Origin: Rufibacter roseolus
Lineage (GTDB): Bacteria; Bacteroidota; Bacteroidia; Cytophagales; Hymenobacteraceae
Assembly (NCBI RefSeq): GCF_017916365.1
Contig: NZ_JAFMSU010000003.1
Location: 620,001-684,000, forward strand
Direction: 5' to 3'
Length of the DNA: 64,000 nt
The translations under genes were made by a program, and so were the position numbers. The notes beneath the pieces are model-generated. The model was not told the origin of the DNA and ran no database searches. It was given only the letters and a program-made list of their open reading frames with translations. This document shows positions 18,130 to 27,641 of the stretch, in pieces (position 1 is the first letter of the stretch; each line of letters opens with the position of its first letter).

Positions 18130-20037
18130 TTAGGCCATCCACTTCTTCCACCAGTGCTGGAAAACCACCAACGCCCAAATACGGGCATGAATATCGCCTG
18201 GATTTTTGGAGAACAGCTGGGCTTTTAAACGCTGGATTTCTTTCAGGTTGAAGATTCCTTGGGCTTCGATGAAGGCTTCCGATAACAGATCGTCCATGAT
18301 CATGGGCCGAAGTTCGTTTTGGAACCATTTTAGTAAAGGAACCTCAAAACCATGTTTGGGGCGCTTGTACAGTTCCGCTGGGAGCATTTCCCGGAAAGCA
18401 TCCTGCACAATCTTCTTTTTCATGTTGCCGTCAATCTTAGACGATTGCGGCAAGGAGAAGGCGAAGTTCACGACTTTGTAATCCAGGAAGGGCGTACGAA
18501 CCTCTAAGCTGTTGGCCATTGACATGAGGTCCACCTTGGTGAGCATGTCATTGGGGAGCACGAGCTGCATATCGGTTAAGAGCACCTCGTTTATGTCCCC
18601 TTTCTGCGAAATATGGCTCAGAATCTTTTGACGGCGCTTCTTGTAAACATCCTTGGAAAGGATCTTTTTGGACCTTCCGCTGAGCAGAGTTTTAGCGTCC
18701 TCTTCGGTCGCGAAAGACGCCCAGCGCCAGTAGCGGTCTTTCGCTGAGAGGTTCATACCCTCGCCGAAGCGCTGGAACTGCCTCATGCGGTTCCCGAAGG
18801 AAGAATTCCTGGATTTGGGCATCATTTCCCAAAGCGGCAGCAAAGCGGCTACCGTTTCGGCGGCAAATCCACCCTGCCGCACTTTGTACTCGGCCATGTG
18901 CTTGTTATAGCCGGCGAAGAGTTCATCGGCGCCATCACCCGATAAAGCAACGGTCACTTTCTGGCGGGTATAATAGCTAAGAATATTGACGGCCAAGGCC
19001 GAGGAATCGGCGAAAGGCTCATCTATGTAATCGAGGGCCCGGAACAGGTGCTCGTATAAATCATTGTTCGTAAGCGAGAAGACAGTATGGTTCGTCTTGT
19101 ATTTATCGGCTACCAATTTGGCGTACCTGGTCTCGTCAAAGAATGGTTCGTCTTTGTACCCGATGGAGAAGGTATTCAGGTGCTGTGTATGGCGCGAGGC
19201 TAAGGCAACAATCGCGGATGAATCGATCCCACCGCTCAGGAAAGCGCCTAAAGGAACATCAGAGATCATACGGCGCTGCACTGCACCGTCCATCAGGTCC
19301 ACCAGCTTTTTCTGCTGCGCCTCATAGGAAAGCGTGTTGTGCTTTACCTTTTTCTCGTCGTACGGAATTTTGTACCAACGCTTTATCTCCACTTTGCCTT
19401 TCTTCCCCACCATAAAGTAATGGCCCGGCATCAGTTTCTTGACACCTTTGAAGATAGAAGCTGGTCCGGGAATGTAGTTCAACTGCAGGTACTCGTACAA
19501 TGAGGCATAATCCAGCTTGCGTGGAATGCCGAACTCCAGCAGAGACTTCATCTCAGACGCAAACACCAGTCTGCCCTCATCCTGGAACATCAGCAAGGGC
19601 TTTACGCCAAACCGGTCACGTGCTACAAACAGGGTTTCCTCCTCTTTGTCATAGATGGCGAAGGCGAAAAAGCCATTCAGCTTCTTGAGGAACGAAGGTC
19701 CTTCTTCTATGTAGTATTTCAGCAATACCTCGGTATCAGAATGCGAGAAGAAGGTGTAGCCTTTTTCTACAAGCTGTTTTTTAAGCTCCTGATAGTTGAA
19801 GATCTCGCCGTTGAAGACGATGGTATAACGTTCATTTTCTGAATGCATGGGCTGACATGCCACATCACTCACATCAATGATGGATAGGCGCCGATGGCCC
19901 AACCCTACGTTTCCATGGGTAAAATGACCTCCCGAATCTGGGCCGCGCAGTTGGAGCGCGTCAGTGGAGGCTGGTAAACGATCAACGGCCAAACGGCCTT
20001 CCTGAGTAAAAGCGTAGATTCCTGATATACCGCACAT
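18130..20037 (-). CDS. asnB: Glutamine-hydrolysing asparagine synthase type amidotransferase
   Basis: The product is a class-II glutamine amidotransferase joined to an ATP-dependent synthetase domain, as in AsnB. The start is placed at the ATG of MCGISGIY because the catalytic cysteine must be residue 2; a Met seven codons upstream lies ahead of the promoter box and is unlikely. Other marks are LQLRGPDSGGHF and LGHRRLSIID in the glutaminase half and LSGGIDSSAIVAL (the PP-loop) in the synthetase half. At 635 residues it has normal length. It could make asparagine, but beside ugd and uxs in a glycan region it might instead amidate a uronic acid, as known for similar enzymes of O-antigen clusters (inference). 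Confidence 0.88.
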   Translation of the reverse strand: MCGISGIYAFTQEGRLAVDRLPASTDALQLRGPDSGGHFTHGNVGLGHRRLSIIDVSDVACQPMHSENERYTIVFNGEIFNYQELKKQLVEKGYTFFSHSDTEVLLKYYIEEGPSFLKKLNGFFAFAIYDKEEETLFVARDRFGVKPLLMFQDEGRLVFASEMKSLLEFGIPRKLDYASLYEYLQLNYIPGPASIFKGVKKLMPGHYFMVGKKGKVEIKRWYKIPYDEKKVKHNTLSYEAQQKKLVDLMDGAVQRRMISDVPLGAFLSGGIDSSAIVALASRHTQHLNTFSIGYKDEPFFDETRYAKLVADKYKTNHTVFSLTNNDLYEHLFRALDYIDEPFADSSALAVNILSYYTRQKVTVALSGDGADELFAGYNKHMAEYKVRQGGFAAETVAALLPLWEMMPKSRNSSFGNRMRQFQRFGEGMNLSAKDRYWRWASFATEEDAKTLLSGRSKKILSKDVYKKRRQKILSHISQKGDINEVLLTDMQLVLPNDMLTKVDLMSMANSLEVRTPFLDYKVVNFAFSLPQSSKIDGNMKKKIVQDAFREMLPAELYKRPKHGFEVPLLKWFQNELRPMIMDDLLSEAFIEAQGIFNLKEIQRLKAQLFSKNPGDIHARIWALVVFQHWWKKWMA

Positions 20038-20044
20038 ATTGCCG

Positions 20045-20052
20045 CAAAGGTA
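20045..20052 (-). promoter_or_regulatory. -7 box of the asnB promoter, nearly leaderless
   Basis: TACCTTTG on the minus strand fits TAnnTTTG. It ends only 7 bases before the asnB ATG at 20037, so transcription would start within a few bases of the start codon. No good -33 TTG is seen at the usual distance. Confidence 0.5.
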
Positions 20053-20454
20053 CGACATATCCTTGAGATGGTTTTACTATATCGGATAGATTATACTTCA
20101 CCATTCAAATGCACTTCCAGATGAAGCCTCCAAACAAAGCTAACTATCTAGTAAGCAAATGCTTATTCAACAAAAAACAAATTGTTAAGAATTTACTCTT
20201 GCTTTTAACTTTTTAAATCACCATTTGTGTTTTTTGACAATTTTATAAATAATCCAAGCAAAACGGCTTCAGATGATTTCACCCAGAACCCTCTTCTGCT
20301 TTGAACTTTGTCACAGCAGGACAGTTAGGATTTGCTTTTAAAGGTCAACAATTAACAAAAGCCCACATAAAACAGCTATCTATAGATACATCCATCCTGA
20401 ACTATATAGCTGCTGGCTCCCTCTTCTTTCAACATGATATAAATGGTCACTAAT
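20053..20454. other. Intergenic spacer upstream of asnB
   Basis: About 400 AT-rich bases between the asnB promoter and the terminator of the second ugd-uxs pair. I find no gene, no RNA fold I recognise and no repeat. Confidence 0.5.
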
Positions 20455-20455
20455 A

Positions 20456-20493
20456 AAAAAGGGATTGCTACCAATCGGCAGCAATCCCTTTTT
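20456..20493 (-). terminator. Rho-independent terminator after uxs copy 2
   Basis: A 14-base stem (AAAAAGGGATTGCT and its complement at 20480-20493) with a 10-base loop ends in T-runs on both strands. It sits 24 bases downstream of the uxs stop and would work in either direction. Confidence 0.85.
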
Positions 20494-20516
20494 GACCTGT
20501 TTTTATAATAGGAGCT

Positions 20517-21494
20517 CTAAAACGCCCGATGCTCGACCTCTTCGGCGTGGACGTTCTCGCGGAAGTACTCCAGGGTCCTTCTCAATCCTTCTTCCCTGGA
20601 CACCTTGGGTTCCCAGCCCAGCAGGGCCTTGGCCTTGGAGATGTCGGGGCGGCGCTTCTGCGGGTCGTTCTCGGGCAGGGGCTGGTAGCCCAGCTTGAGT
20701 TCTACCCCGGTCAGCCTGCAGATCTCCTCGGCGAACTCCTTGATGGTGACCTCCGAGGGGTTGCCGATGTTCACGGGCAGGGCGTAGTCGCTCAGCAGCA
20801 GCCGGTAGATGCCCTCAATCAGGTCGTCCACATAGCAGAAGGACCGCGTCTGGGAGCCGTCCCCGAAGATGGACAATTCCTCGCCCCGCAGCGCCTGGCC
20901 CATGAAGGCGGGCAGCACACGGCCGTCGTTGAGGCGCATGCGGGGGCCGTAGGTGTTGAAGATCCGCACGATGCGCGTCTCCAGGCCGTGGTGCATGTGG
21001 TAGGCCATGGTGATGGCCTCCTGGAACCGCTTGGCCTCGTCGTAGCAGCCCCGGGGGCCCACCGGGTTCACATTCCCCCAGTACTCCTCTACCTGCGGGT
21101 GCACCTCCGGGTCGCCGTACACCTCCGAGGTGGAGGCGATCAGCATCCGCGCGCCCTTCGCCCTTGCGAGCCCCAGCAGGTTGTGCGTGCCCAGGGACCC
21201 TACCTTCAGGGTCTGGATCGGGATCTTGAGGTAGTCGATGGGCGAGGCGGGGGAGGCGAAGTGCAGGATGTAGTCCAGGTGCCCCGGCACGTGCACGTAC
21301 TTGGATACGTCGTGGTTGTAGAACTCGAACTGCTCCAGTTTGAACAGGTGCTCTATGTTCTTCAAGTCCCCCGTGATCAGGTTGTCCATCCCGATCACGT
21401 GGTAGCCCTCGTCTATGAAGCGGTCGCACAGGTGAGAGCCTAAAAACCCTGCGGCGCCGGTGATCAATACGCGTTTTCTGTCCGTTTTTGCCAT
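20517..21494 (-). CDS. uxs: UDP-glucuronate decarboxylase (UDP-xylose synthase), copy 2
   Basis: A 325-residue UXS-type short-chain dehydrogenase with the same motifs as copy 1: [38 protein letters not shown] and [16 protein letters not shown]. The first glycine loop differs (Gly-Ala-Ala against Gly-Gly-Ala), and most other changes are conservative (Arg/Lys, Val/Ile). The gene is strikingly GC-rich at third positions, so that long open frames appear on the opposite strand; these are shadows. It lies 42 bases after ugd copy 2, not 1 base as in copy 1, and is closed by the terminator at 20456-20493. With ugd copy 2 it forms a complete UDP-xylose module under its own promoter. Confidence 0.93.
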   Translation of the reverse strand: MAKTDRKRVLITGAAGFLGSHLCDRFIDEGYHVIGMDNLITGDLKNIEHLFKLEQFEFYNHDVSKYVHVPGHLDYILHFASPASPIDYLKIPIQTLKVGSLGTHNLLGLARAKGARMLIASTSEVYGDPEVHPQVEEYWGNVNPVGPRGCYDEAKRFQEAITMAYHMHHGLETRIVRIFNTYGPRMRLNDGRVLPAFMGQALRGEELSIFGDGSQTRSFCYVDDLIEGIYRLLLSDYALPVNIGNPSEVTIKEFAEEICRLTGVELKLGYQPLPENDPQKRRPDISKAKALLGWEPKVSREEGLRRTLEYFRENVHAEEVEHRAF

Positions 21495-21536
21495 TATAGC
21501 CCTAAAGTAGCGTCTGTATGGTTTCTTCTCTGTCTT

Positions 21537-22889
21537 TTAGTTGGTGGTCTCCACGATGGGCAGCACTTCCTTCACCCCGATGCCGTAGTAGCAGAAGCCC
21601 AGTTCCTGCAGCTCCTTGGCCTCGTAGATGTTGCGCCCGTCGATGATGACCTTGCTTCTGAGCAGCTTGCCGATGACCTGGAAGTTGGGCGAGCGGAACT
21701 CGGGCCACTCGGTCACAATCAGTAAAGCATCAGCGTCAATCAGGGCCTCGTACTCGTCCTTGGCGTAGCTCACCCGCTCGTTCTCCCCGATCATGTGCCT
21801 GGCCTCCTTGATGGCCACCGGGTCGTAGGCCACCACAGAGGCGCCCTCGGCCAGGAGCTTGTCTATAATCACAAGGGACGGGGCCTCGCGCATGTCGTCG
21901 GTTTTCGGCTTGAAAGACAGGCCCCACAGCGCGAAGGTCTTCCCGCTGATGTCGCCCGAGAAGTGCCTCATCACCTTGTTGAAGAGCACCTCCTTCTGGT
22001 TCTCGTTCACGCTCTCCACCGCCTGCAGGATCTGCATCCGGTAGCCGTTCTCCTGGGCCGTCTTGATCAGGGCCTTCACGTCCTTGGGGAAGCAGGAGCC
22101 GCCGTAGCCGATTCCCGGGTAGATGAACTTGTTGCCGATGCGGGAGTCCGAGCCGATGCCGCGGCGCACCATGTTCACGTCCGCCCCCATCAGCTCGCAC
22201 AGGTTGGCGATGTCGTTCATGAAGCTGATCTTGGTGGCCAGCATGGAGTTGGCCGCGTACTTGGTCATCTCCGCGCTAGGCACGTCCATGAAGATGATCG
22301 GGTGCCCGTTCAAGAGGAACGGCTTGTAGAGCTTGCGCATCACCTCCTCGGCCTGCTCAGACTCCACCCCGATCACGATTCTATCGGGTTTGAGGAAGTC
22401 GTCGATGGCGGCGCCCTCCTTGAGGAACTCGGGGTTGGAGGCCACGTCGAAGGCCAAATCGGAGTTTCTCCTCGCCAGCTCCTCGGCCACGGCCTGCTTC
22501 ACCTTCTTGGCCGTGCCCACCGGCACGGTGCTTTTGGTCACCACCACCAGGTAGTCGTCCATGTGCTGGCCGATCTCCCGGGCCACGCCCAGCACGTACT
22601 TCAGGTCCGCCGAGCCGTCCTCGCCCGGAGGCGTGCCCACCGCGATGAAGGCCGCGTCGCAGCCCTGGATCGCCGAGCTCAGGTCCGTGGAAAACTGCAA
22701 CCGCCCCTTCTCCACGTTCCGGAGCACCATCTCCTCCAGGCCCGGCTCGTAGATGGGCAGGATGCCCTGCTTGAGGTCCTCGATCTTCTTGACGTTCACG
22801 TCTATGCACGTCACATCGATGCCCACCTCGGCGAAACACGTGCCCGTCACCAGGCCCACGTAACCAGTGCCTACTACTGCAATTCTCAT
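21537..22889 (-). CDS. ugd: UDP-glucose 6-dehydrogenase, copy 2
   Basis: A 450-residue UDP-glucose dehydrogenase of the same length as copy 1 and, by eye, above 90% identical. The Rossmann loop [14 protein letters not shown], the catalytic [14 protein letters not shown] and the C-terminal [16 protein letters not shown] are intact. Codon use is far more GC-biased than in the genes around it, which either marks high expression or a different origin. The gene has its own promoter at 22955-22984 with a leader of about 60 bases and is co-transcribed with uxs copy 2. It is divergent from manC. The product feeds uronic-acid and xylose-containing glycans. Confidence 0.95.
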   Translation of the reverse strand: MRIAVVGTGYVGLVTGTCFAEVGIDVTCIDVNVKKIEDLKQGILPIYEPGLEEMVLRNVEKGRLQFSTDLSSAIQGCDAAFIAVGTPPGEDGSADLKYVLGVAREIGQHMDDYLVVVTKSTVPVGTAKKVKQAVAEELARRNSDLAFDVASNPEFLKEGAAIDDFLKPDRIVIGVESEQAEEVMRKLYKPFLLNGHPIIFMDVPSAEMTKYAANSMLATKISFMNDIANLCELMGADVNMVRRGIGSDSRIGNKFIYPGIGYGGSCFPKDVKALIKTAQENGYRMQILQAVESVNENQKEVLFNKVMRHFSGDISGKTFALWGLSFKPKTDDMREAPSLVIIDKLLAEGASVVAYDPVAIKEARHMIGENERVSYAKDEYEALIDADALLIVTEWPEFRSPNFQVIGKLLRSKVIIDGRNIYEAKELQELGFCYYGIGVKEVLPIVETTN

Positions 22890-22954
22890 AATAGATATAT
22901 TAGAATTATACTTTATTTGAACAAAAAACAGGTTACCCTTACGATTTCTTCATA

Positions 22955-22984
22955 CAAACATACCCGTATTCTAATCAAAAGCAA
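22955..22984 (-). promoter_or_regulatory. Promoter of ugd-uxs copy 2
   Basis: On the minus strand TTG (22982-22984), 19 bases, then TATGTTTG (22955-22962): a textbook Bacteroidota promoter. The start codon is about 60 bases downstream. Confidence 0.75.
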
Positions 22985-23144
22985 AAAAAGTTACAACCCT
23001 TCTATAATTCAGACAAATTAACTACTCCATTTATGGTACATTTCTTGAAAATCACATAATAAAAGCTATTAGCGGCTCACAAATTTGTAATTATATACTT
23101 CTTTCCAACGTTTGCATTATATATTTTAATAAATTAAATATTTT

Positions 23145-23175
23145 TTTGCATATTACCTACACAACTGTAACTTTG
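23145..23175 (+). promoter_or_regulatory. Promoter of manC
   Basis: TTTG (23145-23148), 19 bases, then TAACTTTG (23168-23175) on the plus strand match the Bacteroidota promoter pattern. The manC start is 53 bases after the -7 box. It is arranged back to back with the ugd promoter. Confidence 0.75.
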
Positions 23176-23227
23176 TTTCACTTCATAAAGCGTCAGTAGC
23201 TCAATATTTTCACTCAAGTTTAAGGTT

Positions 23228-24313
23228 ATGAAAGGTTTATCTGAGAACACATTTGTAGTTGTGATGGCTGGCGGAGTTGGCAGCAGGTTTTGGCCTTTCA
23301 GCAGAAATAACTACCCAAAACAGTTCCACGATGTTCTAGGCATAGGGGAAAGCATGATTCAAACCACTGTAAAACGCTTTTCCTCGGTTTGCCCTAAAGA
23401 AAACATCTACATAGTAACAAACAGAGAGTACAGGGACTTAGTAAAGAGTCATTTCCCAGACCTAAGTGACGCCCAGATTTTACAGGAACCGATTGGCAGG
23501 AACACTGCTCCCTGCATTGCCTATGCCTGTTACAAGATAGCTCAGAAGAATCCGCTGGCTAATATAATAGTAGCCCCTGCAGACCATGTTATTTTACGAG
23601 AGCAAGCCTTTTTAGACTGTATACAACAAGCTTTGGAAGTAGCCTCTAAAGAGGACATCCTGGTGACCTTAGGCATAAAACCCACTCGGCCAGACACTGG
23701 GTATGGATACATCCAATATATAAAGGATACCTCCCAATGTTCTATGAAAGTGAAAACCTTCGCGGAGAAGCCCACCTTAGAAAATGCTTTGAAATTCATT
23801 GAAAGCGGGGACTTTGTCTGGAATGCAGGTATTTTCATCTGGAATGTTCAGTCTATCCTTAAGGCATTCAGAACCCACCTGGCAGATGTAGCGGATCTTT
23901 TTGAGGCAGGCACAGCAAACTACTACACGCCAGAAGAAGACACATTCATAGACAATACCTACACCAACTGCCGCAACGTCTCAATTGACTATGGAATTAT
24001 GGAGAAGGCAGATAACGTGCATGTAATCTTGGGTGACCTGGGATGGTCTGATGTGGGTACTTGGAATTCACTGTACAGCATTGCAGATAAGACCCCTGAG
24101 GGGAATGTGGTAGACGGCGACACCATGCTTTATGATACCCAAAACTGCATCATCAAAACCCCTCAGGACAAACTTGTAGTCATTCAGGGTCTGCAGGATT
24201 ACATTGTAGCGGAACACAACAATGTTCTCATGATCTGCCAACGCAAAAATGAGCAGCAGGTCAAGGACTTTGTCTCACATGTGAAGGAAAGTAAGGGAAT
24301 GGAATATGTCTAA
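23228..24313 (+). CDS. manC: Mannose-1-phosphate guanylyltransferase
   Basis: The 361-residue enzyme makes GDP-mannose from GTP and mannose-1-phosphate. The nucleotide-binding signature VMAGGVGSRFWPFSR followed by YPKQF is complete. EPIGRNTAPCIAYA, GYGYIQY, FAEKPTLE and WNAGIFIW follow in the usual order of the type-I guanylyltransferases. The length fits the single-domain form without the C-terminal isomerase of the AlgA/ManC fusion proteins. It is a single-gene unit with its own promoter, divergent from ugd, and a palindrome 48 bases downstream may end it. GDP-mannose would serve the neighbouring glycan clusters and general cell-wall needs. Confidence 0.93.
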   Translation: MKGLSENTFVVVMAGGVGSRFWPFSRNNYPKQFHDVLGIGESMIQTTVKRFSSVCPKENIYIVTNREYRDLVKSHFPDLSDAQILQEPIGRNTAPCIAYACYKIAQKNPLANIIVAPADHVILREQAFLDCIQQALEVASKEDILVTLGIKPTRPDTGYGYIQYIKDTSQCSMKVKTFAEKPTLENALKFIESGDFVWNAGIFIWNVQSILKAFRTHLADVADLFEAGTANYYTPEEDTFIDNTYTNCRNVSIDYGIMEKADNVHVILGDLGWSDVGTWNSLYSIADKTPEGNVVDGDTMLYDTQNCIIKTPQDKLVVIQGLQDYIVAEHNNVLMICQRKNEQQVKDFVSHVKESKGMEYV

Positions 24314-24360
24314 CTGATTAGAAATCTGAAAGCACTCCAAAACTAGCGAGTTCATTTCTA

Positions 24361-24389
24361 CTTAATAGTGCTTTTAAAGCACTATTAAG
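24361..24389. terminator. Palindrome downstream of manC, possible terminator
   Basis: Two 14-base arms (CTTAATAGTGCTTT and its exact complement) flank one base. It lies 48 bases after manC. There is no long T-run, so it could also be a protein-binding site. Confidence 0.5.
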
Positions 24390-24795
24390 GCTGTTGCCAA
24401 ATTCCTGTTGCTCGTGTTGGTCAGTTAAGACATTCACACCAGTTGCATTTACATCTATTGGGCGCTCCTACAGAGTTGGTCAATTTAATTAACTTCCAGA
24501 TGTCACCTGTATGCTTACTGCTATTTCAAAGCTTTGTCAGAAGTTAGATTAACTTACTATGATAAACCCTTAAGGAGGAGAAGGAAGACTCCAAGCAATG
24601 CTGAGCACTTCAGGGTCACGACAATAAATAGGCAATACTTATCTTGATGGTATGCAATGGAAACAGTTAAAGAATCAAAGTTAAATTCACTCTACTCAAT
24701 GAAACATTTCAGAAGCGAAGGTAATACTATAAATGAACTTACAGCAAAAGGGCCTTCAACTGCCCCAATAAAGATATTAAGCTCCCAAATACTAA
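24390..24795. other. Intergenic region after manC
   Basis: About 400 bases between convergent units. I see no open frame with coding character, no clear hairpin and no known repeat. Confidence 0.45.
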
Positions 24796-26592
24796 CTACT
24801 TCTTGATATAATAAATGTAATAATCCTGCAATTCATGAAAAATTCTTTTATCCCTAAAAGCATCTAAGTACTTAGAGTCTTTCCTTATCCAAACTAAAGA
24901 AATATTATATTTATCAATATTTGATAGGACATTAGTATCTAAAGAAAAATTCGGCTGAATGACTTTATATAAAATTGGTTTATACTTTTGACCTAATCCA
25001 CCTATTGAACTTCTCAAATCAGTTATATCATAATTAAACAAGTACATTCTATAGTCATTCCCCCGGGCATATTCTGTAAAATACACAGGATAATACTTTA
25101 AGTACCATTGATCTTTCAAAACTTGGTTCTCATCAACATAAAGACCTTTTAATATTCTTCCTTTACCTACTTCTTCTAACTTTTTCTCCAACGCACTGTC
25201 ATACCCGGCAGGGACTTCAACCTTTCCAAAAGGATAAGTATAATCACTTAATAGCAATAACAGAATCACACAAACTACTAGTTGTCTATTACCAATAAAA
25301 TACCGCACAACAAATAAAAAAGAAACACTGATAAGAATATTTGCAAGAATCTGTAACTGATTGGCGTCAATGGACAAATCATCCATAAGGGAAAAGGCAA
25401 GATGATATGCAAAGAAGCACAAGGCAATCCAGCAGGCAAACCTCAAGTTAGGATCTTCCAACTTAACTTTACTATACCAATTCAAAACAAGGAAGCACAG
25501 TAACAATCTCATTGGAAAGGACAGAACTGCAGCTAACAAGGTCCTGTAACCTTGATGTAACGTCTTAAAAGAAAAAACAAGATCAACTGCATCTTTAAGC
25601 CCTAAAGAAAAATATTTATCGTTTACTTTTTCTTTAAACAGATAAAAAAATACAACATATATCAATAAGAAAAGAATACCTTTTAGCAACGAATACCTGT
25701 TGTATTTTCCATAAAACACAACAAGAAATATTACTAAGGCAGGTAAGAATAAAATATTCTCTACGGAGGCAATCATTAAGAGAGCCATAGAAGCCTCATA
25801 CTTCTTTAAGAATATTGCTTTACACGCTAGAGCAATAATGGGTACGAATAGAATATCCCTTATGGTCATTTTATAAACCGGAGGGAAAATCATCTTCAAA
25901 CCAAGGATAATAAAGCAAAAAGCAAAACCTGCAACTAAAAGAAAATCAACTCGTGTGGTTATTTTGTCAGAAAGAATAGAGCATATAGCAAGAACTGTGA
26001 ACGTTTTGAAAACCGGATACACAAAGTAAAATAATGCGATATCACTTTTCACATTAAAGAATAGCTTAAAAAAACTACCAAGCCAGAACTCAATAAAATG
26101 ATACAATGACAAACCTGAAGTTCCATGCAATATTGATTCTGAACTAATGGTTTCAACACCTTCATAATGAAGGAAGCTTATGATAGTACTGTAAATATGC
26201 CTTTCGTCTTCTCTTGGGTGAATATAAGACATGTAAGGAACAGGGTCAGTTAAGAATTTTACATTGAAGTTAACCTGCAGAAAATACAACAAAGCATATA
26301 CACCTGCAGAAATTAGTATAAATTTAAAACCAGATAACTTCCTTTCTCCTGACTCAATTACAAAATATCTTTTAAAAGAAAACAGGATAACAGGAATTAA
26401 GATAAGAACAGAAACAAACGTAGTTTTAAATTGGGCGTACATAGAAACCACCACCAGCAACCCTACCCAGAAATTCACTACCTGTTGTAGAAAAGAAGCC
26501 TCTGCTTTTAAGGCATTATGCAAAAACAAGGAACCAACTAAATAAAAAAAGGACAGAAGGAGAATACCTAAAAATAGAACAAGTAGCATCAT
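24796..26592 (-). CDS. Large polytopic membrane protein, possible GT-C glycosyltransferase
   Basis: The 598-residue product has about a dozen hydrophobic segments followed by a soluble C-terminal part of about 110 residues (from about 490 on). The first large extracytoplasmic loop contains SYIHPREDERHIYS; acidic residues there recall the Asp/Glu motif of GT-C enzymes such as ArnT and PMT, though spacing and context are not exact. It lies 52 bases downstream of a polyprenyl-phosphate glycosyltransferase, the usual partner that makes the lipid-linked donor for GT-C enzymes. That pairing is the main reason for the call. It could equally be a polymerase or a protein of unknown role. It ends the minus-strand unit begun at 28975. 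Confidence 0.5.
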   Translation of the reverse strand: MMLLVLFLGILLLSFFYLVGSLFLHNALKAEASFLQQVVNFWVGLLVVVSMYAQFKTTFVSVLILIPVILFSFKRYFVIESGERKLSGFKFILISAGVYALLYFLQVNFNVKFLTDPVPYMSYIHPREDERHIYSTIISFLHYEGVETISSESILHGTSGLSLYHFIEFWLGSFFKLFFNVKSDIALFYFVYPVFKTFTVLAICSILSDKITTRVDFLLVAGFAFCFIILGLKMIFPPVYKMTIRDILFVPIIALACKAIFLKKYEASMALLMIASVENILFLPALVIFLVVFYGKYNRYSLLKGILFLLIYVVFFYLFKEKVNDKYFSLGLKDAVDLVFSFKTLHQGYRTLLAAVLSFPMRLLLCFLVLNWYSKVKLEDPNLRFACWIALCFFAYHLAFSLMDDLSIDANQLQILANILISVSFLFVVRYFIGNRQLVVCVILLLLLSDYTYPFGKVEVPAGYDSALEKKLEEVGKGRILKGLYVDENQVLKDQWYLKYYPVYFTEYARGNDYRMYLFNYDITDLRSSIGGLGQKYKPILYKVIQPNFSLDTNVLSNIDKYNISLVWIRKDSKYLDAFRDKRIFHELQDYYIYYIKK

Positions 26593-26644
26593 CTCCTTTT
26601 AAGCAAGGATAAATATAAACAAAACCAATACCTTTACTTTTTAT

Positions 26645-27571
26645 TTACAGCACTGTTTCCACAATATAAAGGGGTCTCTTTCTTGATGCATCTAACGCTC
26701 GCCAGACGTATTCCCCAATAATGCCAAGTGCAATCATTTGAAAGGAAGAGACAAACAAAACAACGACCATTAATGCAGACCACCCCTCTACCATGATGCC
26801 TCCATTCAACTTAGCTATGATCACAAAGATGCCATAAAAAAAAGCAGCTATTCCTAAAATTAGTCCCACAATGGAAATAACTCTAATTGGAAAATAAGAG
26901 AATGACAAAACAGAATCAATAAACAACTTTATTTTCTTCTTAAGAGTCCACCTTGAAGTGCCAATTTTTCTTTGGTTTCTGTGGTAAGGAATATGCACAA
27001 AATCAAACCCCATCCAAACCATCAGATACATAACATTGCTGTTATTCTCTTTGACTCTTAAAACCTCCTCCTTTACCAATTTATCAAATAAAACATAATC
27101 AAACCCGCCCTCCGGAATATTCTTCAATGCTACTTTCTTCATAATAGAATGAAAAAGGTTAGAAAGTACCTTCCCAACCAATGGATCATCTCTATCTTTC
27201 CTGCTTCCAATTACTAACTTGAATCCTTGCTGCCAATAGGCATACATTTTAACCATCAACTCCAAAGGATCCTGTAGGTCTGCAGAGGTAATTACAGCAC
27301 AGTCTCCAGTAGCATATTCCATTCCTGCTATTACCGCATTATATGAACCTACATTACCTGCCAGCTTTATTACTTTTACCTTATTGGGATATTGTGCTTT
27401 TACTTTTAAAAGTTCTTGAAAAGTATTGTCTTTTGAACCATCATCCACAAATATGTACTCAAAAGCAACATCAGAGGGGAAGTTCACCTCATTACTGATT
27501 AACTCCTTTACCGTTACCGGAATGTTTTGCTCATTGAAATAACATGGAATGATAACAGATAGTAGCGGCAT
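26645..27571 (-). CDS. Polyprenyl-phosphate glycosyltransferase (GT2, DPM1/GtrB-like)
   Basis: The 308-residue protein has a GT2 catalytic domain and two C-terminal membrane helices (about 225-250 and 262-285), the layout of GtrB, ArnC and dolichol-phosphate-mannose synthases. Motifs seen are LSVIIPCYFNEQNIPVT, FVDDGSKDNTF, ITSADLQDPLELM (the metal-binding Asp-x-Gln-Asp) and the basic NQRKIGTSRWTLKKKIKLF just before the first helix. The enzyme would move a sugar from a nucleotide donor to undecaprenyl phosphate for use outside the membrane. The neighbouring 598-residue membrane protein is a natural acceptor enzyme. Which sugar is carried is unknown; the FdtA-like gene upstream suggests a 3-amino-deoxy sugar pathway nearby. 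Confidence 0.85.
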   Translation of the reverse strand: MPLLSVIIPCYFNEQNIPVTVKELISNEVNFPSDVAFEYIFVDDGSKDNTFQELLKVKAQYPNKVKVIKLAGNVGSYNAVIAGMEYATGDCAVITSADLQDPLELMVKMYAYWQQGFKLVIGSRKDRDDPLVGKVLSNLFHSIMKKVALKNIPEGGFDYVLFDKLVKEEVLRVKENNSNVMYLMVWMGFDFVHIPYHRNQRKIGTSRWTLKKKIKLFIDSVLSFSYFPIRVISIVGLILGIAAFFYGIFVIIAKLNGGIMVEGWSALMVVVLFVSSFQMIALGIIGEYVWRALDASRKRPLYIVETVL

Positions 27572-27641
27572 TCAAGAGGAAATAAGTTTTTTATTTACAG
27601 GCTAATCTAGTCTAAGCTAAAAGGGTACTCCCCGCAGACGC

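Noticed and set aside
20529..21443. 304-codon open frame antisense to uxs copy 2
   Set aside because: A shadow of the highly conserved uxs gene; no family resemblance.
20815..22839. Long Arg/Gly/Ala-rich frames on the same strand within uxs and ugd copy 2
   Set aside because: They lie out of frame inside well-identified genes and have no recognisable domains.
21795..23021. 408-codon open frame antisense to ugd copy 2
   Set aside because: Composition is driven by GC-rich third positions of ugd; His/Val/Gly-rich product without motifs.
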